Positions 55,034 to 64,000 of a stretch of 64,000 bases of DNA are shown here, piece by piece (the first letter of the stretch is position 1; each line of letters begins with the position of its first letter). The DNA comes from Linum tenue. Taxonomy: Eukaryota > Streptophyta > Magnoliopsida > Malpighiales > Linaceae. Position numbers and translations under genes: made by a program. The notes beneath the pieces were generated by a model. It had not been told where the DNA came from. It ran no database searches and saw only the letters and a list, made by a program, of their open reading frames with translations. The stretch is from assembly GCA_946122785.1 (NCBI GenBank), contig CAMGYJ010000003.1:930001-994000 (forward strand). The letters are read 5' to 3'.

Positions 55034-58000
55034 ATGTCATCAACGATCAACCACCTCCACCATCACCACCGAATCGACGGCCAGATTTCTCCCCTCACTT
55101 CTTCCTGCCCTCATCTAGCCGACTTCCGTTCCCGCAACGGCGCCAAGCCCTTTCGCGCCCTCCAGGACTGCCTCCGCGTCAAACCTCCCGGCGGCCGGGC
55201 CGGGATCCGCCGCGAACCCTCCGAGGTCCCCCGCTGCGCAGCGTGCGGCGATTCCTCCCCGTCGAGGCTCTACGCCTGCGTCGCGTGCGCAGCCGTCTTC
55301 TGCCACGCTCCCTCCGGCGGGCCCTCCCATGCCTCCGCTCACGCCGCCTCGATGCCCCTCGGCGGCCACGAGATCGCGGTCGATGTCGATCGAGCCGAGC
55401 TTTTCTGCTGTGCCTGCCGCGATCAGATCTACGATCGCGATTTCGATGCCGCCGTGGTCTTGTGTCAGTCCGCCGCGCTCAAGTCCGCGATCACCGTCCA
55501 GTCGTCGGGGAACCCGGAGAACATGCGGAAGCGGCGGCGGGTAGATTACCGTCCCTGGTCTCCCGATGTTCGCGAGCGTTTGCTGATGGATAATGGATCG
55601 AGCGTGTTGGATTGCGAGATCGATCGGCCTCGAGGGCTTAGAGGGCTGAACAATCTGGGGAACACTTGTTTTATGAACTCGGTGTTGCAGGCCTTGCTGC
55701 ATACTCCGCCGTTGAGGGACTATTTCTTGAGTGATCGGCACAATCGGTATTACTGCCAGCTGAAGAACGCGGCAACTACGGGCCGGATCGCAGCGGTGTC
55801 GGTGGTGGCGGGAAGAGGAATGGCGGGAATGGTGGTGGCGACAACAGCAATGGGATGATTAAAGGTGTGAAGCTGTGCTTAGCTTGCGACGTGGATGCGA
55901 TGTTTTCCGCTGTTTTTTCTGGCGATCGCAAACCATATAGCCCCGCGAAGTTTTTGTACAGGTACCCATTTACTTGATCTGGGTCTGGAACTTCCATCAT
56001 GGTTTGTTGTTGTTCTACTGAATGATTCGTTGATTGGTTGTCTTTTTTTTTTTTTTTTTGTTGGTTTGCAGCTGGTGGCAGCATGCGTCTAACTTGGCAA
56101 GCTATGATCAGCAGGATGCTCATGAATTTTTCATTTCTATGCTTGATGGAATCCATGAAAATGTGGAGAGGGATCGAGGAAAACCCCAGAGTCCAGGTAA
56201 ACCGAAAAAGTGTGCTTGCAACTACTGTTGGTTCAGTTAATTGGATATGCCTTCTTAGAAACGAATTTATCCTGTTTGCACTTTCCAACTCATTGCATCT
56301 GTCAGCTAGCCTAGCAGTGTACTTTGTCAAAGGTGCATGTTCTTTTAAGTTCATTTAGTGGAAGATAGTTCTTTTATACAATCCAAGATTTTGCAATGTG
56401 ATGTCTATCTCCCTGCTATGCGTGGCCCGGTTTTTTGGCTATTCTATCTGTGTGCTTAAGTTTTAGATTGTACTATGCTACTTGCTGCATGTTCTAATTA
56501 TCAACGAACTTGTGGATTGAAAGTGTCAGCCAATGGGAGGTCCCTTTAGAGTCGAGGAAACAATTAGGTGGCCTATAAGGTATTAGATATCCCAGCCAAG
56601 TAAGAGGTCTAAGTTCCTGACTTCTAAACCATGTAGTTATGTGTGCCTTGGAAGAGTTGGTGTTCGCATTAGTGCCATGATCGATAGATCCCCCGAACTG
56701 CACGTCTTTGGAGTTATCTTAAGCTTTTGACAACTCACACTTTTTTCTTCTTCTCTGTGTTAAATTTTGTTCTGGAAAATGCTCTTGAAGATAAAGAAAT
56801 AACTGGTAACTTTTAACTGCAGGCTTTGGGGGGTTTATTAGGTCTATGTACTTGCCTTAGGAGTTGAAAGTGCAAGAGTTAGGACTAAGTCTTCACCAAC
56901 CTGCAGATTTGATCGTGTCATCCTGCTTTTGCTCCTGTAAGTCTGATTTTTCCTTCACCCGCTCGGTTCTTGTCAGGATCTTCTCCCGTATTCCTGATAA
57001 TTAGGTTCAGCCAAACTTTTTTTCTTCTTTTTATCTATTGTCTTCCAGCTTCAGTCTAACTTTCTTCTGGATGTCTCCCTTTTTGATAGGCTCAGTGGCA
57101 TTTCCTTAAGCTTGATTACTCTGCCAGTTACTCTCCATATCCCTGGTTTTAGCATTTAAGTGTCCTTGACAAATAGACCATTAGTATATGATTTGGAGAT
57201 TGCTGAAATATAATGTTTGATTTCATTTTAGGCTAGTAGTTGCTTGCATCTATCTGCTTTATTTTTGTCAAGTTACATACTAGGACTACAATAGACTTGC
57301 TATATTGGGACTTCTCTGAACATATTATCTTGATCACACATCGGTAACCATATCTTGTCTTTGATTTTTTGAATTTCAGGACATGGAGACTGTTGTATTG
57401 CACACAGGGTATTTTCCGGCATCTTGCGGTCCGATGTCATGTGCATGGCCTGTGGTTTCACATCCACAACATATGACCCATGTGTGGACATCTCACTCGA
57501 CTTGGAGCCTCACCAAGTGACAGCTCATGGAAAGACATCTGCTAAATCTCATCCATCTTCCAATAGTGAAGCAAACGGCTTCAGTTCGACCCAAATCCCC
57601 ACGACATCTACCCTGATTGGATGTTTGGACCGCTTCACCCGACCCGAACGATTGGGGTCCGACCAGAAATTCTTCTGTCAACAGTGCCAAGTGAGTCAGG
57701 AATCCCTGAAGCAGATGTCGATTAGAAAGCTCCCATTGGTCTCCTGCTTCCACATCAAGAGATTCGAGCACTCTCACACTCGAAAAATGTCGAGGAAAGT
57801 CGATCGGTACCTGCAGTTCCCTTTCTCGCTGGACATGGCACCATATCTATCTTCTTCCATTTTGAGGAGTCGATTCGGGAACCGGGTCTTCTCATTCGAA
57901 GGAGATGATGGAGATGACGTGGCAGCAAACGAGATGTCCTCGGAATTTGAGCTGTTTGCCGTGGTGACCCACTCGGGAAAGCTGGATGCTGGTCATTATG

Positions 58001-58158
58001 TCACGTATTTGCGGCTGAGCAATCAGTGGTATAAATGTGACGACGCATGGATTACCAGAGTGAACGAGAATGTGGTGAGGGCTGCGCAGGGGTACATGAT
58101 GTTTTATGTGCAGAAGATGCTTTATTACAGAGCGAGTGCCCAGGTATGCCCATCGTGA
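55034..58158 (+). CDS. UBP22: Ubiquitin-specific protease, UBP22/USP22-like (SAGA-type), with an apparent frameshift
   Basis: Three exons: 55034-55961, 56072-56196 and 57380-58158. The N-terminal zinc-finger UBP domain ([30 protein letters not shown]) binds ubiquitin tails or partners. The protease has the Cys box [31 protein letters not shown], zinc-binding CMAC and CQQC pairs, and the His box [15 protein letters not shown] with CDDAWIT. This is the layout of yeast Ubp8/USP22, the histone H2B deubiquitinase of SAGA. Exon 1 breaks frame near 55764-55769: after YYCQLKN the family-like reading (NYGPDRSG... to [18 protein letters not shown]) lies in another phase. Downstream exons are intact and in phase with that second reading, so a one-base error or recent mutation is likely. 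Confidence 0.85.
56197..57379 (+). other. UBP22-like intron 2
   Basis: A 1.18-kb intron with GT-AG ends. I see no gene or repeat with clear borders inside. Confidence 0.7.
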
Positions 58159-59782
58159 TACTGGATATACTACCAGGCAAGCATGGAACCAGTTTTTGAT
58201 GCCGGGGAAGTAAGCCAGCTGGCAATGCCGATGCACGACATGGTCACAATGACAGGCATTCGACGCCAGTCGTCAGTTTGCTGAAGCGTGCAGAGTCTGG
58301 TCAAGGCTCGTTCTGCATACAGAAAAGAATAATCAAGCAAATGGACTCTCTTCTTGAACACCTTCTACCGGGTGGTTCTGCTGGTGATTTCGACTATTGG
58401 TTTTAGGGTTACAATGGCAGTTGCAGCAATGGATTCGTGGAATATTGGCTTCCTTTTTTGCGTCGAACTATTTCGTTCTTCGATTTCCTTTGCCTATTCT
58501 ATTCTGTTGGTTGAAGAAAGCATTGTTTTGGTGGTGGTGGTGGTGGGATCATAGTGATGATGTATTACTGGTTTTTGGGTTGCCTTTTGTATCACCATCA
58601 GGATCCCCATTGGGAGTGTAGTAGTAAACTCGATATAGAACGTTGATATGGCGACAGTTGAAAAATACTCCAAAATTGATACCTATAGCTGCTATAATCA
58701 TCAAATTCTTCTTGTTACGTCGTAAAGTGGAAAGAGATGGCTTTCTGTATATAAGTTCCAAATGCAGGTGTGTCGATTTGTAGTTGCAGTATATGATCAA
58801 TGATTGTACATGTCGAACTATCGAACTCATTCTTGCACCATTAGCTTTTCCGCCCTATATAACTTAACATTCGATTTAGCGAAATTATCCTTCGTGCGTG
58901 ATAGGTTAATAACCCGGTGAAGGAAACTATAACGAGGAATACCCTATGAGCTTTTCGTCCTGATCAATCGTTGGTCGGCACCAATTACTTGTCACATTAT
59001 TTGCTTCGTTTACATAATAAGCGTCTATTATCTTAGACACTACAAATTTTCTTATACTTTCTTCGATTGATCGAAACCGGTTAAACTACATGTCACATTA
59101 TTTCACTAGCAAAATTCGTCAACTATCAAAGTTGGGTGATTAATGTGTTAGTTCCTTATGGACCAAAAAAATAGAACAAAAACTACACGTGTGGTGGATG
59201 CTAGCGCCTGTCGTTCCCAAAATCCCTTCTTCTCCATGTTTGTCTTACTCCTCCTTCTCTTATCCACCAAACCCCTTCACCTCTCCTTTCTCCTTCTCGT
59301 TATCATCATCTTCCTCCAGTCCCGACCAACCGCCGGCCAATCTCCGATTCAGTATCATTGCTTTATCACCTCCCCGTCTACCCCACGGCAATCCTTTCCC
59401 GTCTGCCATCTAATCTCCCCATCACTTATTCTTCATCGCGTTTCTCTCGAGCTAGGTTATGCCTGTTCCGCCGCACAAAGAGTTTTAACTGACGCAACCA
59501 GTTTCCGATTTGCAGTTCTCTTAACTGGGTTTGTGTAATTTTTCTACGCGCTCCTCCAGGAATGGCGAGAATATCGATTCTGCTGCTGCCGCTGATTCCC
59601 CGCCACCAGTAAAAACAGCTGTGCTCTTTTTCCTTCGCTTTTTTCTCGTGTCTCGCGTTTCGGGTAATTCAAGTGTTGGGGGTAAGGAACATAATCATTG
59701 CTTTCCCCGGTGGCTTTCGCTTTCTTCGATTTTGTTCTTCAGCTTTTGATGATTCTTTCAATTGTGATGTTCAGTGCGAAAG
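58159..59782. other. UBP22-like 3' UTR, spacer and TOC90-like 5' leader
   Basis: 58159-58620 is probably 3' UTR. 58620-59150 is AT-rich spacer with GATTAATGTGT-type sequence. From about 59160 a CT-rich leader leads to the TOC90-like ATG. The open frames in 59158-59760 have no family features. Confidence 0.4.
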
Positions 59783-61260
59783 ATGAAGGGAATTATGGAT
59801 TGGGTTTTCCCTCAGCTGTTGGTCAAATCTCTGGCCTCGTTATCACCTGGTGGCTTCAGTGGCCCGCCTCCAGTGGATCAACGTGCTGATGACATAGGTA
59901 AATTTACTAATTGCATCACCTGCCAAAATCCATTTCCATCTGGTTGTTGTAGATGGGTAGATGCTTTGTATGTTTCGCCCCGAAATCTGGGTTTTAACTC
60001 AAGCTCGAAAGGGGAGCTGCAACATTTAGTCTTCTCTTGCTACGAACTCATGATTAGTCGTTGTGTGGGATAGGTGGTGGTTGATATATGGTATGTTCAG
60101 CAGTAAGCTCCACCTCTGTATGATTGTTTTAAGCTACCGTAACCATTGAATGTAGTGCCAAATTATGGTCTGGATGTGTGTATACCTTTAGGACTGAGTT
60201 GAACTTATTATTTCTGCCTTTTGTAGATTTAACCACCAATTCGGAGGCATTGCCACTGCATTCAGGGGCGCCTTGTTCCATTGAGAGTAGACGGGAGAGT
60301 GGAACTGATACCACTACTCCCCAGCAAGTAGTCGAAGCAGCTTCCCAGCCATGCAATCACTATGTTGAGGGAAGAAAGACGGATCCTTTGGCAAGGATTG
60401 AAGATCTCAAAATCAAGCTCTTTCGTCTGCTTCAACGGTTCAGTTTGTCCTCAGACAATCTCCTTGTGGCGAAGGTTTTATACAGGATACACATTGCGAC
60501 TTCGATTCGAGCTGAGCCACCAGACAGAGTGAGAAACACTAGGGCCAAAGCGATAGCAGCAGCTCAAGAGTCTTCCGGCTCACCTGAACTGGACTTCTCC
60601 TTGAGAATACTTGTACTTGGGAAAACAGGAGTTGGGAAGAGTGCGACCATAAACTCATTACTGGATGAAAGAAAGACAATCACTAGTGCATTTCAACCGG
60701 CCACTGACCGTATACAAGAGATCAGTGGCTCTCTCAATGGGGTTAGAGTAACTTTCATAGATACACCTGGTTTCTCTCCATCATCGACCAGCAGTGTTAG
60801 AAGAAATCGAAAGATCATGCTCTCTGTCAAAAGATTCATCAGGAGATCCCCTCCAGACATTGTTTTATTCGTCGAGCGCCTCGACCTCATCAACATGGGT
60901 TCTTGCGACTTCCCACTGCTGAAGCTAATGACGGACGTTTTCGGGAATGCTATTTGGTTCAACACCTTGATTGTAATGACTCATGCTTCCTCTTCCCTTC
61001 CAGAAGGAACTGGTGGATATCCTGTCAGCTATGAATCATATGTGAATCGGTGCTCTGAGTTGATGCAACACTACATCCACGAAGCAGTTCTTGACTCGAA
61101 ACTCGAGAACCCTGTGATTCTTGTGGAGAATCATCCTCAGTGCGTGAAGAATACCCGTGGTGACGCTATTCTTCCGAATGGTCAGGTCTGGAGATCTCAT
61201 TTTATGCTATTGTGCATTTGCAGTAAAGTTCTTAGTGTTGCGAGCATCATAACTGACTGA
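59783..61260 (+). CDS. TOC90: TOC90-like chloroplast import GTPase, lacking the membrane domain
   Basis: Exon 1 (59783-59897, MKGIMDWVFPQLLVKSLAS) matches the short N-terminus of TOC90 rather than the long acidic domain of TOC159. Exon 2 (60227-61260) joins in phase, giving 382 residues. The GTPase domain has G1 GKTGVGKSAT (about 168), switch and G3 FIDTPGF (215), and G4 MTHASS (289). TOC159-family receptors sit in the outer chloroplast envelope and bind precursor proteins; TOC90 is normally about 800 residues with a C-terminal M domain. Here the frame ends soon after LCICSKVL, so all of the M domain is missing and no continuation is found before the next transposon. It is a truncated gene, either a pseudogene or a soluble G-domain protein. 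Confidence 0.8.
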
Positions 61261-61456
61261 TTGGTTAGTTTTCAAATGGTACTTTAACTTGTTGTGTTTT
61301 ACGCCAGACTAATCCTAGCTAGCAGTATCCTGTGTTTGAGCCAGCAAACTGAAGAATGCTTCTATCTACCACATCTACAAATGGACCTTTCCACATTGCC
61401 CTTGGCATCCATCCGACATGCAATATTTCTATCGATCTTCCGAATCAAAAGAAAAT
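61261..61456 (+). other. Flank after the TOC90-like truncation
   Basis: No TOC M-domain coding is found. A short protein-like run (GPFHIALGIHPTCNISIDL) near 61385-61440 is unidentified. Confidence 0.3.
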
Positions 61457-61902
61457 GAGTAAATACAATTTAATATCCAAACCTTTCATTTTAAATAATA
61501 TAATAGCCAAACCTTTTCGAAAACAATCTAATATCCAAATCGTCAACTTTCCGTCCGTTTGACCGTTCGTTGACACTTCAAAAAACCTTTGTTTAAGGGA
61601 AATTGTCACAATACAACTTTATTTTCTTGTTTTGGCATTGCAGATGACTGAATATTTAAATATTCTATACCATCATGGTGGAGTCATGAACTTCTCGAGT
61701 TTGGAACCACGATATGTTGGTGGGTTTTCAGAGAAGATATCGATGAATATTGATGAAGCGTCGTACTTCGAACTTTTTTGAAGTGTCAACTAACGGTAAA
61801 ACGAACGGAAAGTTGACGACTTGGATATTAGATTGTTTTCGAAAAGGTTTGGCTATTATATTATTTAAAATAAAAGATTTGGATATTAAATTGTATTTAC
61901 CT
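61457..61902. mobile_element. MULE deletion derivative with a scrap of MuDR-type coding
   Basis: The left arm (61457-61590) and the right arm (61775-61902) are long inverted copies, e.g. GTAAATACAATTTAATATCC and GGATATTAAATTGTATTTAC. AAAGAAAAT and AAAGAAAAA (8 of 9) flank the element at 61448-61456 and 61903-61911, a 9-base MULE-type duplication. The interior at 61643-61783 codes LYHHGGVMNFSSLEPRYVGG and then NIDEASYFELF, which is the start of the PB1-like N-terminal domain of plant MuDR transposases. Confidence 0.82.
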
Positions 61903-61949
61903 AAAGAAAAATTACAAGCTTCAAAGCAGTTTTGGATGCGCAAATTCAA

Positions 61950-62015
61950 ACTATCAGGCAATTGAACCACTTGAGACTTTTGCACCTGGACAATAACCTT
62001 CTCAATCCCTTATCC
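61950..62015 (+). pseudogene. Possible leucine-rich-repeat fragment
   Basis: One frame reads RQLNHLRLLHLDNNLLNPLS, which fits the LRR pattern LxxLxxLxLxxNxL. It is only about 22 codons and no larger gene surrounds it, so it is at most a relic. Confidence 0.25.
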
Positions 62016-62736
62016 GTCTTTGTGAAGACTTAGGTGTCATGGTCCCTAGAGTGAAGGGTAATGCGCTAGGCTGGTTCCACAGAGCAGCGAACACCTTCCT
62101 CTCTAGGCAGTGGAAGGATTGCAGGGTTGGTGGCTCTAGGGCTTGCATGGCCTCTCGGGCTGTCCAAATTGGACCATCTCTTTTTGTTCTTCTTTTCACT
62201 ACTTGGTCACTTAGTTTAGTTCCAGTTCCAGTTCCTTTCTGTTATTTTGCATGAATGCTTTGAAATCAAACATTATGTGAATTTATTGAGTTTTTGTTCT
62301 TCTTTTCACTACTTGGTTACTTAGTTTGGTTCCAGTTCCTCTCTGTTATTTTGCATGACTGCTTTGAATCAAACACTCTGTGAAATTATTAAGTAGGTAT
62401 ACGGCTGAACTGTGCACCCGCTTTACCTTAATGCAACAGATCCAGACATCCCTCATAATCGAAAATGCCAGAAGTGTGTCAAATTCATGTCATGACTCAT
62501 AGTTGTCCAATAGTTAGAACACAACACATCAAATTCAGAGGATGCTGCATCACAGTTTATGCAGCCGCCCAGATTACACACAAAGGTTTGCCATCCTAGC
62601 TAAACAAAGCGCAAGGGCCAGGTTCAGTGTTACAAATAGTCAAATCTCACACATATATTTGCTGCTTCCTTAGGTCATCCAAAAATAAGGCCTTCAGCCA
62701 CCTACTCGCTCCTTCTACAACAACAAACATCCCCTG
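62016..62736. other. Intergenic DNA with a tandem duplication
   Basis: A unit of about 105-110 bases (TTTTTGTTCTTCTTTTCACT, then ACTTGGT(C/T)ACTTAGTTT(A/G)G, TTTCTGTTATTTTGCATGA, TTTGAA.TCAAACA) occurs at about 62179-62286 and 62290-62395. No gene is recognised elsewhere in the stretch. Confidence 0.6.
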
Positions 62737-63700
62737 TTACTGATCATCAGAAGTCCGAGGCAGCCTGAATGAGCCACCAGCATAAAGGGTCTCGTAAACT
62801 GGCTTGATCCTCAAGGTTAGTACAAAGCTCACGATGGAGCTGAAGGCAGAGGCACCAGCTAGATGTTCCTCCATGTCATCGAGTGTGTTCACCATTACAG
62901 ATGTGGATACCTCGCTATGGCCTCCAGATTTCCATGGCGTCAGGAAACCGACGAAGTTACGGTAGACAAGTCGTAGAATCGACGCCGCAGAGACAACAGC
63001 GAAGAGAAGCGGGAGTGCTGCTGCAAAAGTCCAGATGTTTTGCTCAATGGCTGGCTCCATGGACGATCCGCCGCCGTAGGGCAATTGACGCAGCAGAGAG
63101 ACACAGAAAGAGTTGGAATCGCAGCAGAGAGACGCATAAAGACGCGATGCTAGAAGGCCCAAGAAAAAGAATAATGCACCAATTGGGCTCCCGAGACACA
63201 CGAAGTTGTAAAAGAATGCTGACGTGATCCGTAGTGTTCGAGGGATCAAACTTGACCAACAAGAAAAAAGTTCATTCATCAGAGTTGAGCATTGCAGAGC
63301 AGTGCGACCCCTTTGATCACAGTGGAATGCTTGTATGTATATGCCGATTTAAATAAGAGCTCCTTGGACGAAAAGGAAATGGGAATGTTCAGAAGGATCA
63401 TCACTTGAAGACTGAGGACAATCTCTCACGAAGTACATCACTGCAGTACACAAAACTGGAATCCCAATTGCGAGAAAGATCAGGAGCATGGAGAACGAAC
63501 CGTGGAGCAAGACATGGTATGTTTCAGTGAACACTGCTCCACTGATCCCTCCATATCCTTTGATGACAATGTCGATGTTGCCTTGATCGAGATGGAAGTT
63601 CCTCGTGTTGGTTACAATCACCGTCGTGCTAAACCAACCACTGCTGTTGCCTGTTAGTAGCAACGCAAAGAACAAGCCATATCTGTGAAGACAGCCCCAA
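62737..63700 (-). pseudogene. NFD4/nodulin-like (MFS) transporter, broken copy
   Basis: On the minus strand, 63349-63690 reads YGLFFALLLTGNSSGWFSTT, VTNTRNFHLDQGNIDIVIKG, YGGISGAVFTETY and FLAIGIPVLCTAVMYFVRDC, the nodulin-like N-terminal half of plant NFD4-type membrane proteins. The middle of the protein is missing. 62737-63279 holds pieces of the C-terminal half (LFSCWSSLIPRTLRI, FVCLGSPIGALFFFLGLLAS, and the tail LTLRIKPVYETLYAGGSFRL ending PRTSDDQ) with an unrelated-looking segment between. Stops separate the two parts. Homologues are predicted multi-pass membrane proteins of uncertain substrate. Confidence 0.75.
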
Positions 63701-64000
63701 ACTTACAGACTAAATTGGGTCTCTCTTCAGAAGGAACCGCAGAGTCTGATTAACTTCATGTCGAAATTTCAATGAACACGGATAAAGTAAGAACATAGTG
63801 ATTGCAATACAGGCTACATAATCCTTCACGAGAACAAATCATAAGTCAAAATGACCTAAGTCCCCCACTCGGCAATAAATAGAACACACAGAAGGCCGAC
63901 CCACAGCTAAACGCACCAGCAATAGTTACATTCATTCATCCACTTACATTGACCAAGCTATCTCTATAGTAATGGACTCCGGATGGGAGACAATCTAGGA
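63701..64000. other. Window edge, upstream of the NFD4-like copy
   Basis: A minus-strand acceptor (TTCACAG) near 63684 suggests an intron ahead of the nodulin-like exon. No earlier exon is recognisable before the window ends. Confidence 0.3.

Overview
This window is nuclear DNA of a flowering plant, most likely a eudicot. The evidence is GT-AG introns throughout, a chloroplast import receptor GTPase (TOC90-like), a fragment of chloroplast MGDG synthase, a FAR1-type protein, a MUSTANG-type domesticated transposase, a plant-type UBP22 and a plant GDSL lipase, all set in AT-rich, transposon-filled intergenic DNA. The sequence does not let me name a species. Gene coordinates below are genomic spans; exon limits in the text come from reading splice sites and protein similarity by eye.

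Layout. 1-6.9 kb is a host gene island: a RING-finger gene (+), a MUSTANG-like gene (-) and a tRNA-Arg(UCG). 7.0-13.9 kb holds a foldback MULE that carries a captured coding scrap, a duplicated MGDG-synthase 3' flank, and a decayed Ty1/copia element. 13.9-29.2 kb is the most unusual part. Three minus-strand transposon-type genes (an acidic-repeat 'plant transposon protein', a FAR1-like MULE transposase and a Ulp1-type SUMO protease) are each followed on their 3' side by a block of CACGGCCGTG palindromes; there are four such blocks, all in one orientation. A 1.2-kb array of 81-bp tandem repeats and a long inverted repeat lie in the same region. 29.2-32.5 kb is fragments, including the 3' end of an MGDG synthase gene. 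32.7-40.9 kb looks like a Helitron containing a LINE, which contains a hAT MITE.

42.5-49.2 kb is an intact GDSL lipase gene whose first intron was enlarged by a 4.9-kb copia element with almost identical LTRs but dead internal coding. 49.6-54.4 kb reads as a solo LTR invaded by a MULE, by a second solo LTR (itself carrying a Harbinger MITE) and by a hAT-like MITE. 55.0-64 kb is host sequence again: a UBP22-type deubiquitinase with one apparent frameshift, a TOC90-like GTPase that lacks its membrane domain, a deletion-derivative MULE, and a broken NFD4/nodulin-like transporter.

How it works together. The host genes do not form a pathway. The common theme is transposon nesting, whose order can be read from target-site duplications, together with host genes and gene pieces that transposons or duplication have interrupted, truncated or copied. 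The 14-29 kb array of palindrome-tailed genes is the best candidate for something not well described.
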